NCBI GenBank assembly: GCA_047967505.1
Contig: CM106541.1
Length of the DNA: 64,000 bases
Reading direction: 5' to 3' (one strand)
Origin: Dipteris shenzhenensis
Taxonomy: Eukaryota; Polypodiophyta; Polypodiopsida; Gleicheniales
A program made the translations under genes and the position numbers. Shown in pieces: positions 11,951 to 22,962 of this stretch. Within the stretch, counting starts at the first letter, position 1; every line of letters begins with the position of its first letter. Below the pieces are notes generated by a model. It made no database searches. It worked only from the letters and a program-made list of their open reading frames with translations, and had not been told where the DNA came from.

Positions 11951-12627
11951 TACACCCATCACTGTAGCTAGCTGCAGGCCAATGCAAATAACAAAAATAA
12001 CAAAAGGAAAAAAGAGGAAGCACTTTCTTACCTAGAATAGTCCCACTCGGTGTTTTGTGGACTGGCCCTACAAAAGAGAGTAAACATACCATTTTTCAAA
12101 TAACTAGTTAGAGGAAGCAGGAGTTTAGAGAAGCAACTTCTTAAAGGGATTGGATTGAGGAGACAAGCATAAGCCTACAAACAAGGAGAAAGCATAAGCC
12201 TACAAATAAGCAGAAAGAGGAGGAAGAGAAATACCAAAAAGAGAAGAGGTGAGTCTTCTTTCTTTCACAAAATCTCGTTTTTTGTCCTTAACCTTTGAAA
12301 ATCAAGCATGAAAACTAGCACATAGCCTTAGCAATACAAGGAGAAACATGCTTTAACACTTACAAAACGAAATCTCACAAAAAACGAACCTACATTGCTT
12401 AAGGAGACTCGCCTTCTTGAAAAACTTCTTTTCACACAAGCAAAGAGGGAGAAGGGTGGAGAGGGAGCACAAGTGTCAGGAGAGGGGTTAGGTAGGGGTG
12501 AGGAGTGGAGAATAGAGAGGAGAAAAGCAAGGTCGTCGAATATAAGATGGGAGGACAGATTTTTGCTTTTCTCACAATAGAGATGCTAAAGAAAGCGTCA
12601 CGCATGGTTTTGGGTTTAAGCCCCCAG

Positions 12628-12747
12628 CATCGCTATATAGCGATGCTGGTCAATTGCTATATAGCGACGCTGGTATAGCGATGATTATATCCAAAAAGCG
12701 TTGCTATATAGCGATGGAACAGAGCAAAGCATCGCTATTTAGCAACG
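12628..12747. repeat. CACTA palindrome cluster, internal
   Basis: Copies such as 'catcgctatatagcgatg' and 'ttgctatatagcgacgctgg' repeat the terminal clusters but lie about 4 kb inside the element. The cluster sits 109 bp before the TNP2 start codon, between the two divergent genes, so it may act as a shared promoter/operator or mark an older element end. Confidence 0.8.
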
Positions 12748-13755
12748 GTTCAAGGCACTTATTGTGAGAAGAGAGAAAAGGAGCTCATGGGTGGCTATTT
12801 TTTGGATCTTAATAGATTTCCTTGCAGCTTATGTTGTGATTTTAGAAGTGTGCAGATGGAAGGGGCGAGTGGAAGCTCGTCAGATGATGCGCCAACACCC
12901 GAGAGCACAGAGTGGCTTACGGAGAGGTTGTATTGTCATTGCACTCATTACAAGTGAGAAGTACAACATCAATGTCGTATTATCATGTGCCACTTGCGGA
13001 TGTACGGGGAGGAGCCTAAACCAGTACCCACCATTGGTGTTGCACGTGGTGATAAATCATCGGTAAGTTAATGCTATTTGAGTTCGTGGTTAATATTGGA
13101 TACCATTAACATAAAACCTTGAGACAAGATCTTATATTTACATGAAATCTTGAAACAGGATGAGAAGGGTGACGAGGGGATGCATATATATACCTTCACA
13201 CTTTGAGCAAGACTATAGTCTAGGAGATGATGACGAGGGTATGGTGGACATGATGGATTCTATTTTTAGGGGCACTACATCACATGTACACGTGATGTCA
13301 GAGTCTAAGGTCAAAATGCGAGAGTTGCAATCAACATAGTTGTACAAGGGTGCTAGGATGTCTAAACTACGGGCTTGTCTCTCAATCTTGAATCTACAAG
13401 CAAAGTATGGGTGGTCGGATATAAGTGTCTCGGCCTTAATGAGGTTAGCTTCTATATCAATTTGACTCATTATTTGGATATTGTTTTTTTGAGAATCATC
13501 ATTATTCAAAGCCTTTGTATTCCCACTTTTTCTCTGTAAATGTTTGCTCAATGTCAGGTTGTAGGATTCTAAGCTTGCCATAATGATAGGTTGCTCCAGA
13601 AGATGTTGCCTATACCAAATACCATGCTTGCATCAAGAGATGAAGCGAAGAAGATGCTAACAATGGTGGGTATGGATTATGATACCATCCATGCTTGCCG
13701 TGATGACTGTATTCTCTTTCATCATGAGCATGGAGATTTGGCTAGTTGTCCGAAG

Positions 13756-14488
13756 TGTTAGATATCAATGCTCCACTCTCGTGTAACTATGCGGGAACCA
13801 GCTAACTCTACTTGTAAACCCCCCATATGAGGAGAAGGCATTTGAGTAGCTCGGTTGTCCGGTAGGTCCTGGTTTGGACACCAGATGGGGGCCATGTGTG
13901 GCCTGATGGCTGGACGGCTTTAAATAGATTTGGTACATTACCAACTAGGCTACATGCAAGTGTGGGAAGGCATCCCATGACTGACCACACTGACGGTAGA
14001 CGGAGCATTTCCCAGGGCAACCCACTCTCACGTTGTGGGGCCCGTTTGGAGCCCCAAATGATCCCGGATGGCTCTGGGCCAAACAGAGACCATAGGTTAG
14101 TTGCTCTATTCTGTGCCATGGTTCTATCGTGTGGTCAGTGGCCTATTTTGGGACTGACCTCCAGTCGGCCGTTTTGGGCGGACTAGGTCAGTCTCCCAAT
14201 TAGATCTAACCGACTACGATTGGTGGCTATATAAGAGCAAGCTCGTGAAGCCCATTATCATCAGTGGCTACAGCAACCCTGATTCCTTAGCATCCAGCCT
14301 CCGTCCTCTATTGTTTCTAGCATGCCATCGAAGCTTCTCACACAGGAGCGCACGGCTGGGAGGCAGCGCCATCTATTGTATCAGTTTTACAGTAATCAAA
14401 TTTTTGATTCTCCATACTATCTGCTTTTCTCTCTTGCATACGAGATCCTGTTATCTGTTGAGCACAGACATTGTATTGTTTTCTTACA
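13756..14488 (+). repeat. copia 5' LTR
   Basis: 733 bp beginning TGTTAGATATC and ending TTCTTACA directly before the primer binding site. A TATA-like 'ggctatataagag' lies near 14226-14238, a plausible promoter. Confidence 0.9.
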
Positions 14489-14500
14489 TGGTATCAGAGC
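14489..14500 (+). other. copia primer binding site (initiator tRNA-Met type)
   Basis: TGGTATCAGAGC directly after the 5' LTR is the standard plant copia primer site, complementary to the 3' end of initiator tRNA-Met. Confidence 0.92.
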
Positions 14501-14558
14501 TTGGGCTCTAGCAAGAAGATTTGGTAGTGTGTTTCTATTTGCGAGCAGATTGTGAGAG

Positions 14559-15308
14559 ATGGCCCAACCCGCAAGACTACGAATCCCACCGTTCGACGAA
14601 AGCGAAAAGTTGGACGGCACTAACTATCCACTCCAGAAGTTCAAGATGAAGATCATCCTAAGCGCATACGAGCTTTGGGATACTCCTACTGGGGTGGACA
14701 TGAGGCCGGTTGCGAGATCGAATCCAGCCAATGCAGGACAACAGATAGTACCAACTACAGATGAGATTTTCGTGTGGACAAGAAGAAATGCAGATGCACT
14801 GTGTTCTATTGTCTGCAGTGTAAGTGATTATGTCATGGTGTTAATTCAACATGTCACCACCACGGAGGAGGCATGGACGGTCCTGAAAAATCAATATGAG
14901 ACCACGAATCAGACACGGATTTAGAATCTAGAGACTCAACTCGTGAACGAGAAACTGTTTGAGTCTGAAACAGTAGAGAAGTTCATCACCAGGGTAAAGA
15001 ATCTACACGATCAGATGACTGCGATTGGCATCACCATCACCAACAAGAATCTAGCACGAAGGTGCATACGAATTCTCCCACCAAAGTACGACGGTCTTGT
15101 TACAGTGCTCAATACGCAGAACAGAAATCCGCCCCTCAACTTTGAGGATTTCAGCGCGATGCTTCTAGAGGAGGAGATGCGTCAAAAGACGAGGACTGGA
15201 GAAGATTCGGCTTTCTCAGCTGGATCAAAGAAAGGTAAGGGTAAGGACTCTTGTAACCCATCTTCTTCTGATGATAAAAAGAGAAAGAAGAAGATCAAGT
15301 GCTTCTAT
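14559..15308 (+). pseudogene. copia Gag (UBN2-type), broken
   Basis: The ATG at 14559 opens a Gag frame (LDGTNYPLQKFKMKIILSAYELW, then WTVLKNQYETTNQ). A TAG at 14922 breaks it, and it continues from 14943 (VEKFITRVKNLHDQM, LPPKYDGLVTVLN, MLLEEEMRQK). It ends in a Lys-rich segment and the first half of a zinc knuckle (KCFY), where TAA replaces the next residue. Gag forms the virus-like particle that packages element RNA. Confidence 0.85.
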
Positions 15309-16085
15309 TAAAACAAGGCAGGGACAAGCAGAATGAGTGTCGAAAGAAGATTGCAGATAAGAAGAACGGAGTAAAGAAAGAGTCCAACAACAGCGCGCAG
15401 GCTGTACCAGTAGAGCTGTTCATAGCAATTGAGGAGATCTGCACAGAGGCAGTTCATGTACATACAGATGAACCTTGGATTATTGACAGTGGTGCATCGC
15501 GCCACATGACCAGTCGGAAGGATTGGTATACCTCTCTACATTTGTTAGGGAATGACATCTTGGTAGCAATCGGAAATTATGCAAAATGTCTAGCAAAAGG
15601 AAAAGGTACGATTGCTCTCAAGTTAAAAAGAAATCTTCTTCTGATGATAAAAAGAAGATTGCTCTCAAGCAATCTTCTTCTGATGATAAAAAGAGAAAGA
15701 AGAAGATCAAGTGCTTCTATTAAAACAAGGCAGGGCACAAGCAGAATGAGTGTCGGAAGAAGATTGCAAATAAGAAGAACGGAGTAAAGAAAGAGTCCAG
15801 CAATAGCGCGCAGGTTGTACCAGTAGAGCTATTCATAGCAATTGAGGAGATTTGCACAAAGGCAGTTCATGTACATACGGATGAACCTTGGATTATTGAC
15901 AGCAGTGGTGCATTGCGCAACATGACCATTCGGAAGGATTGGTATACCTCTCTACATCTGGTAGGGAATGACATCCTGGTAGCAATCGGCAATGATGCAA
16001 AATGTCTAGCAAAAGGAAAAGGTACGATTGCTCTCAAGTTATATGGAGTTGTAAAACAGTTGCCCGATGTTCTTTATGTGCCAGA
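15271..16085 (+). repeat. 413-bp tandem duplication inside copia gag-pol
   Basis: The stretch with the zinc knuckle, Gln/Asn-rich spacer and protease active site occurs twice. 'aagatcaagtgcttctatta' starts at 15291 and 15703, and 'tattgac' before the active site at 15481 and 15894. The first copy has the intact protease motif DSGAS; the second reads DSSGAL after a 3-bp insertion and substitutions. Confidence 0.85.
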
Positions 16086-18962
16086 TATCAAGAGGAGCTT
16101 GTTGTCCATTTCTACGATCACGGATTGAGACCTCAAAGTTCACTTCGATAAGAATGGCGCATAGATTTTGTATCTTCAAGGAAAGGTCATTGGTAAAGGT
16201 ACACGGCGCAACATCTACAAACTCTTAGCTTTCAGTGCTCGAGCCGATGTGAGCAACACTAAGCTGTGGCATGAGAGGTTTGGTCATCTAAACCTTAGTT
16301 CTTTAAAGGAGATGCATAAAAGTGGAATGATTGCAGCAGACCTACCAGAAATTACAAATCTACCTGATGTATGTGAAGCTTGCATGATGGGCAAGCAACA
16401 TCGACAGCCCTTTCCTAAAGAGGCCAGTAGGGCAAAGGCTCCTCTAGAGCTCGTTCACAAGGACCTCTGTGGAAAGATGGATATGGAAGCTTTGGGTGGT
16501 TCCTACTACTTCATGACGCTGATCGACGACTATAGTAGAAGGATATGGATATACTTCCTGAAGACTAAAGATGAGGCTTTTAGTAAGTTCAAAGAATGGC
16601 TTATAATGGTCGAGAAAGAAACGGGGAGGAAGGTGAAGAAGTTGAGATCAGACAGAGATGGAGAGTTCACATCAAGTGAATTTGAAAGTTACTGCAAAAG
16701 TCACGGGATCAAGAGGCAGAAACCCCCGCCACATACACCACAAGAAAATGGAGTAGCAGAGTGCAAGATGCACATCATCTGCGAAATGGGTAGGAGTACG
16801 ATGAAAGGGAAAGATTTGCCAAAGTCTTTCGGGGCTAAAGCATGTAACACAACAGTTTACATTCTGAATCGTAGCTACACGAAGGTTGTGAATGGGATGA
16901 CTCCACTGTAGGTCTTTTCTAGTAAGAAACCTTCAGCTGCACATTTCAAAGTTTTTGGATGTGACTGTTTTGTGCATGTCCCTGATGCTAACAGGACCAA
17001 ATGGGAACCGAAGAGCTGGAAGTGTATTTTCTTGGGCTACAGTGAAGAGGCGAAGGGTTATCATCTCTATAATCCTGTTACCAAGAAGGTAATAGTAAGT
17101 CGTGATGTGGTCTTCTCAGAATAGCCGCATCAATTGAGGAGGATGCTTCCTTCCCAAACAACCAAGACCAGGATATCCATCCAGTACAACCACCAACAGC
17201 AGACCGAACTCCCCCAATGGTGCTTGGGAGGATTCAAGATAAAGAAGAGGAAGAAGAGCCTGCAGAACCACAATGGCAACGGCCATTCCCAAAGTGGGTA
17301 ACGTAGCATTTGGATGGCAGAGAACCTCCAGCCATTGAGAAGGAACCATCCGAACACCGCCGGTCCAAGAGATTAGAGGAGCAAAGAAGGGTGCATGAAC
17401 ACTTGGTCAACTACACTTTGATGACAGAGGTGATCCGTGCTGAAGAACCCAAGTGTCGTGAAGAGGCACAGGGTGATGATAGGTGGATGGAGGCTATGCA
17501 GTCAGAGTATGGCTCCATAATGAAGAACAACACTTGGGACCTTGTGCATTGACCACCAAAATGCAAGGTCATCGGCACCAAGTGGGTGTACAAGACCAAG
17601 TACAAGTCCGATGGCACGTTGGATAAGTACAAGGCTCAGCTCATGGCAAAAGGATTCGCACAAGTACATGGTTTTGATTATCAAGATACTTTTGCTCCCA
17701 CAGCTCAACTAACCACAATTCACAGTGTTTTGGCTTTACCAGCATAGGAAAGTTGTCCCGTGTTTCAGATGGATGTAAAATCCTCCTTTTTGAATGGAGA
17801 TCTCAAGGAGGAGGTATACGTGGAACAACCACCAGGTTTTGCGATCCCCGGTTCAGAAGGTAAAGTCTGTAAACTCAAGAAGGCACTTTATAGGCTGAAA
17901 CAAGCCCCACGAATGTGCCCCACGAATGTGGTACCAACAGATTGATGCCTACTTTCTACAAAACGGGTTTAGGAGGAGCCCATCTGATGCAAATTTATAT
18001 ATCTACAGAGAAGGAGGCAATTGCATGATCGTGGTCCTTTATGTGGACGACCTTGTCATAATAGGGAACCATGAAGACAAGATCTCGCAGACAAAGCAGT
18101 TGCTAGGAAGAGAGTTTGAAATGACAGACCTCGGACTGATGGATTTCTATTTGGGGATTGAAGTTTGGCAAGAGCCAAAATAGATCTTCATTTCACAACT
18201 AAAGTATGCTGGTGGATAGATACTGAAGGCATTTGGCATGGCTGAGTGCAAGACAGTTGGCACCCCTATGGAGGTTGACGTGAAGCTCTTAAACGAGTCA
18301 CCACTGGTGGATGAAGAGAAGTACAGAAGGCTTGTGGGCAGTTTGATTTACTTGTGCAACACGCAACCGGACATCAGCTTTGCAACTAGTGTACTAAGCA
18401 GGTTTTCCAATAAGCCCTAGGAGAACCATTGGAGGGCAGGGATGCGGGTGCTGAAATACATCAAAGGCACACTTGATTATGGCATCACCTATACCAAGGG
18501 CAACATCTTGACCAGATTCTATAACTCGGATCGGGCAGGAGACGTGGATAGCAAGAGATCAGTGACAGGTTAATGTTTCTCACTTGGATCTAGAGCTATG
18601 TCATGGGTCAGCAAGAAGCAACCCACAGTTGCTCTTTCTTCTACCGAACATGTTTTGCTTCTTGTGAGGCAGTGTGGTTGAGGAGGATTTTAGGGGACAT
18701 GGGTGCGGTGCAGAACAAGCCTACGCAGTTATCATGTGACAATCAGAGTTGCATGGCCATTGCAAAGAACCTTGTGTTCCACGCTCGCACAAAACACATT
18801 GAGATTCAATATCACTTTGTACGCGAGCTCATCATGGATGGAGAGGTCGACTTGGTGTACTATCCGACTACAGAGAATGCTGGGAACATCTTCACAAAGG
18901 CTCTTGGAAGAGACTTGCTAGAGAGGCATCTTCATCGACTTGGCATTGAGCCCAAAAAGTAA
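15430..18962 (+). pseudogene. copia Pol: protease, integrase, reverse transcriptase, RNase H (many stops)
   Basis: Protease: WIIDSGASRHM near 15476. Integrase (16168-16911): HERFGHL and CEACMMGK form the HHCC zinc site, and HKDLCGK, RSDRDGEF and NGVAECK carry the catalytic Asp, Asp and Glu. RT (about 17560-18180): [34 protein letters not shown] and the catalytic YVDD at 18040-18051. RNase H (about 18460-18960): LSCDNQSCMAIAKN and ARTKHIEIQYHFVRE. Stops fall at 16126, 16162, 16909, 17122, 17551, 17745, 18181 and 18418 among others. Several look like CAG to TAG or CGA to TGA changes. The copy cannot make its own polyprotein. Confidence 0.9.
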
Positions 18963-18984
18963 GTTCACTTGTGGGTGGACATTT

Positions 18985-18992
18985 AGGGGGGG
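18985..18992 (+). other. copia polypurine tract
   Basis: AGGGGGGG sits immediately before the TG that opens the 3' LTR and would prime plus-strand synthesis. Confidence 0.85.
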
Positions 18993-19551
18993 TGTTAGAT
19001 ATCAATGCTCCACTCTCGTGTAACTACGCAGGAACCAGCTAACTCTACTTGTAAGCCCCCCATATGAGGAGAAGGCATTTGAGTAGCTCGATTATCCGGT
19101 AGGCCCTGGTTTGGACACCAGATAGGGGCCATGTGTGGCCTGATGGCTGGACGGCTTCAGATAGAGTTGGCACACTGCCAACTAGGCTACATGCAAGTGT
19201 GGGAAGGCATCCCATGACTGACCGCACTGAGGGTAGACAGAGCATTTCCCGGGGTAGCCCACTCTCAGGTTGCGGGGCCTGTTTGGAGCCCCAGATGATC
19301 CCGGATGGCTCTGGGCCAAATGCATAACGTAGGTCAGTTGCTCTATTCTATGCCACGGTTCTATTGTGTGGTCGGTGGCCTATTTCGAAACTGACCTCCA
19401 GTCAGCCATTTTGGGTAGACTGGGTCAGTCTCCCAATTGGGGATGACTGGTGGCTATATAAGAGCAAGCCCGTGAAGCCCATTATCATCACTGGCTACCG
19501 CAACCCTGATTCCTTAGCATCCAGCCTCCGTCCTCTACTGTTCCCACCATG
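18993..19551 (+). repeat. copia 3' LTR, truncated at its 3' side
   Basis: Matches the 5' LTR from its first base to about 19551 and then runs into TNP2 coding sequence. The last part of the 5' LTR (about 14325-14488) has no counterpart here. Confidence 0.85.
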
Positions 19552-22500
19552 GCTAACAATAAAGAAGGGACACCTCATGCTTGCACTACTTGTGCCAGGG
19601 AAGTACAAGGCCAAAAATATGGACGTCTACATGGCACCTTTGATAGAGGAGTTACAGATCTTATGGAGAGGAGTGCGGGTCTTTGATATTTCCAGAGCTC
19701 CTAGACATACCAATGATATTTTGATCAGGGGTATCTTGATGTGGACCATGCATGACTACTCAGGATATGGAGAGTGCGCAGGTACGTGGTTGTGTCTTTA
19801 CATGTATAATATAGGATTATGCTTTTATGACTCTCTTTCGCACGCATGTCTTATACTATCACATTCATGCACACGTGCAGGACTTGTTACAAGTGGATAC
19901 CATGCTTGTCCTATTTGTGGACCGGGTTTGAAATCACTTGCACGATACTCCAAACATATGAGGAAAAATGTTTATGAAGGTCATGCTCGATACCTTCTGC
20001 TAGACCATCTCGCGCGTGGAGGTCAGCTTGATCCACCACCACCATATTTGAAGGCAAGTGATTGGATTCAAGCTTGGAGGGTGAATGGAGAGGAACCTCC
20101 TCATGGTATGAAGAGGCTATCGATCTTTCACGAGCTTCCTTATTGGGGTCAGTTACAAATCAATCATCTCTTGGATCCCATGCATATCTTCAAGAATGTG
20201 GGGGCTACTATTTGGGCACACTTGGTTGGTTCCAAAGACTCGAGAGGAGTGCGAGAAGACTTGCGTGCTATGAATAGTATGTCTCGTTTGTGGCCCCAAG
20301 TGCGTGCTTTAGGAAAAGTTATCCTCTTGAAAGTAACATGAATCCTCTCTACGAGAGAGGAGGCAACGGTCAAGGCGAACATTGCCTCTTTTCAAACACC
20401 CATAGGGTACATGCATTGCTTGAAAGGAGCATTTTCAAAGGACAATAAGCTTAGTGGGCTCAAGTCCCATGATTGGCACAAGGTCTTACAAGTATTCTAA
20501 GCTGTAGGATTAGTGTACCAATAATCGTGATGCGTTAATGTAATTATGATTATGTTATATTGTTGACATGACTTCTTTGTTGCTTTGATAGTTCATCCTC
20601 CCAATTACAATAAAAGGGTGCTTACAAGAAGATGTTAGAAATACTATATTCAAGATCAGTGGTATTGTGAGGTGTGCTTACTGTCAAATTGCATTGATTG
20701 CATTTTCTTCAATTTAAGCTGAATAATGTGTAGACTGATTATGAAGATATCTTACATGGGCATGTGAAATAGGTGGATAGTTCAAAAAGAGATCTCCATA
20801 TCGAGCATCGAGAAGGCTAGGGTGGAATCCATTGAAGCCGTATGCTTGCTTGAGAGGCACTTTCCCTCGAGCATTATGACAACTCAAGTGCACTTGCTTG
20901 TGCACATAGTTGATGAGGTGGCCATTGTAGGTACCGTTCATAGTCGGTGGATGTTTTTTCTCGAGAGGTTTATGAAAACTTTGAAGGGATTTGTAAGACA
21001 AAGAGCAAGACTAGAAGCAAGCATGGCAGAGGGATGGCTTGTGCAAGAGTCATTAGTATATATCACGGAGTTTCTTGCATCCATGGATCCTGATATGCCG
21101 CAAGCTTGGCATAACAACGATGATGATCGCATCGTTGGCAAGGTTCCCCAAGGAAAAGGGATTGAAAGAAAGATGAGCGAAGAGCAAATGGAGAAATTCA
21201 ATAAGTTTTGTATCCTCAATAGCAAGGAGATGTAGAAGTGGATTGAGAGATATGAAGTGGCCAAAGCAGAAAGAATAAATGCAAGGATGAGATTTAGGTA
21301 ATGTACTGGCAATCGCAATGATATCCAAAGGATCTCGCCCTTCTCCCCACTCACATGTCACTTGATTGGCTACAACTGGCTCTACGTAAATCCAAACACC
21401 ATGGTGAGACAATAAACGAGCACGAGCGAGAGTTATCATCTGGATCTATGATGCATGTAAGTTTCTTACCTCTTGACGTAATTAAGTAATTATTTGTGGT
21501 AATATACGCTATAAAATAGATGCATCTTCATTGTTTTAATGATGCTCTTTTATAGTACAAAAAGTACAGTGCATTATGGTCATATGGACGACATTTTCGC
21601 ATGGAACGCATCGATTCAAAGAGAGTCATGTATAATTATGGAGTCATGGCTAACTTCACACAAGATAGCCAAGCAAGTGCTTCGGAGACCAATCTTCTCT
21701 CCTCATAGTTGGATTATTGTGGAACCATATGTAAAATCTATGAAGTTGATTTCATACGATTTAGTATTTTCATTCTTGATGTAAAATGGTTTAGAACTAT
21801 TTACAACAGTCCCCGTGCGACAGTGAGAAAAGACAGTAGCGGTTTCTTTGCAATAGACTCCACCAAACTTTGGACCGATGAAAGTTATACTTTTATTCTT
21901 CCCGAGCACTGTAAGCAGGTGCATACTAATGATTTAATTAATCGAAGCTTTCATTTTTAAACATCCATTGATACATGTACTTAAGCATAATTTCATATAT
22001 ATAATTGACGACATTTGGCACCCATCTTCAATATAGGTGGTTTTTCATCCGGATCGTTCAGATCCAAGACGGTGGTACGTGATCCAAGACGGTGATCGTT
22101 CAGATCCAAGACGGTGGTACGTGATCCAAGTTACACCACGAAGTAAGCAAATTTTTGAAGATAGAGATGTGGATATGGAGATGCCACTACCAATTCCGGA
22201 TCCAATTGATCCAGATGGATTTAGCGAAGAAGATGAAGATCACAATATGAGCCAAGAGGAAGATGCACATAATGAAATCATATGGGAGGAAGATGGAGAT
22301 CACAATATCGAGGAAGAAGATGATGATCATCAAGAATCACCACACTTTATTGAAGAAGATGATCAAGTACTCTTAGGTGGATGTACGATGCTAGAGTACG
22401 ATGATGATATAGGAGATCAATTGGGTATAGAGTTAGAGATAGACTTGTTTGGCATGTTAGACTTGGCTCAGGATGAAGCTGTTGATGTAAATGCTCTTCA

Positions 22501-22671
22501 TTGATTTTTTTCATCTCAAACTTGGACATGAATATATGAGCTTCAAAGGCTTGATGTACATGCTTTTGTACTTTTATTCTCTCAAAGGATCAAACATGTA
22601 TAAAAATTTAAAAAATTTTGTCATTGGGAAAAACTATCTTTTAAGGTCGGTATGAGAAAAAAAATTGTAAA

Positions 22672-22802
22672 ACGTCGCTATAGGAAACTGTCTCAATGTT
22701 GCTATATAACGACCATTACCAATCTGATAAGGGTCGCTATATAGTGACTTTAGGCAAACGTCGCTATATAGCAACATTGTCCTAAAGTCACTATATAGTG
22801 AC
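22672..22802. repeat. CACTA subterminal palindrome cluster, right
   Basis: Copies such as 'gtcgctatatagtgac', 'gtcgctatatagcaac' and 'gtcactatatagtgac' echo the left cluster and lie about 100-225 bp inside the right terminus. Confidence 0.85.
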
Positions 22803-22875
22803 CCTTAACAAAGCCCGCTTCTAATACCAACGATTAGTGCCCCGCGCATACTAAACGTCGATACTTAAGCATCGC

Positions 22876-22898
22876 AATAGGGTTTGTGTGTAGTAGTG
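22876..22898 (-). repeat. CACTA right terminal inverted repeat
   Basis: Ends GTAGTAGTG on the plus strand. Its reverse complement begins CACTACTACACAC and agrees with the left end at 17 of 23 positions. Confidence 0.8.
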
Positions 22899-22901
22899 CT
22901 T
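22899..22901. other. target-site duplication CTT, right copy
   Basis: CTT directly after the GTAGTG terminus matches 8619-8621. Confidence 0.85.
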
Positions 22902-22918
22902 GTTGAAGATGAAGACAT
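22902..22918 (-). pseudogene. first codons of the older CACTA transposase gene
   Basis: The reverse complement begins ATGTCTTCATCTTCAACA and is preceded by a pyrimidine-rich stretch ending TTGTAG, like a splice acceptor. Dropping the younger CACTA and one CTT copy joins this to the frame at 8618 and continues a Ser/Glu/Asp-rich leader followed by the Cys motif. The younger paralogue has the same arrangement at 12856. Confidence 0.65.
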
Positions 22919-22962
22919 CCTACAAGGAAGAGGCATGAGTTGTAAATGTCACACAATCATCC

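Larger units (their letters stand above)
13756..19551 (+). mobile_element. Ty1-copia LTR retrotransposon, nested in TNP2 and lacking the end of its 3' LTR
   Basis: The 5' LTR is 13756-14488 (TGTTAG to TTACA), followed at once by the primer site TGGTATCAGAGC. Gag, protease, integrase, RT and RNase H follow in copia order, then a polypurine tract (18985-18992) and a 3' LTR from 18993. The 3' LTR follows the 5' LTR only to about 19551, so roughly 160 bp of its end is missing and CACTA transposase sequence takes over. The two LTRs differ by about 6% over their first 200 bp by hand count, mostly transitions. No TSD was found, as expected if one flank was deleted. Confidence 0.9.
12856..22504 (+). 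pseudogene. CACTA TNP2-type transposase gene, split by a copia element
   Basis: The start at ATG 12856 is chosen because a Ser/Asp-rich leader is followed by a Cys/His cluster (LYCHCTHYK), as in the older paralogue. A TGA interrupts the frame at 12955 and a GTAAGT donor lies at 13063. Next come DEGMVDMMDSIF (about 13230), KLRACLSILNLQAKYGWSD (about 13360-13420) and MDYDTIHACRDDCILFHHEHG to 13755, where the copia begins. The gene resumes near 19555 with LMLALLVPGKYKAKNMDVYM, LMWTMHDYSGYGECAG, YHACPICGPG and LPYWGQLQINHLLDPMHI. DUF4218 lies at 20840-21230, DUF4216 at about 21700-21925 and an acidic C-terminus ends at 22504. TNP2 proteins cut and join CACTA ends. The segment expected between CPKC and LMLALL is absent. 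Several exons may be separated by introns. Confidence 0.85.
8622..22898 (+). mobile_element. CACTA (En/Spm-type) DNA transposon, 14.3 kb including a nested copia
   Basis: The left end reads CACTACAAGGCATAGACCC and the right end, reversed, reads CACTACTACACACAAACCC; 17 of the first 23 positions agree. Both ends are flanked by CTT. Blocks of a TATATA-centred palindrome (core GTCGCTATATAGCGAC) lie inside both ends and again in the middle. Two genes are arranged head to head: a TnpA-like gene on the minus strand (about 9074-10749) and a TNP2 transposase gene on the plus strand (12856-22504), with the middle palindrome block between them. Without the copia (13756-about 19551) the element would be about 8.5 kb. 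It lies in the 5' coding part of an older CACTA transposase gene. Both genes carry stops and frameshifts, so the copy is unlikely to be autonomous. Confidence 0.87.

Noticed and set aside
10794-11962. Several long ORFs on both strands rich in Lys/Arg/Glu or Phe/Leu/Ser
   Set aside because: They are translations of purine-rich and ATGCTTATGC repeats; no domain and no frame preference.
13213-13581. 122-codon minus-strand ORF
   Set aside because: Lies opposite TNP2 exon sequence whose plus-strand translation matches the family.
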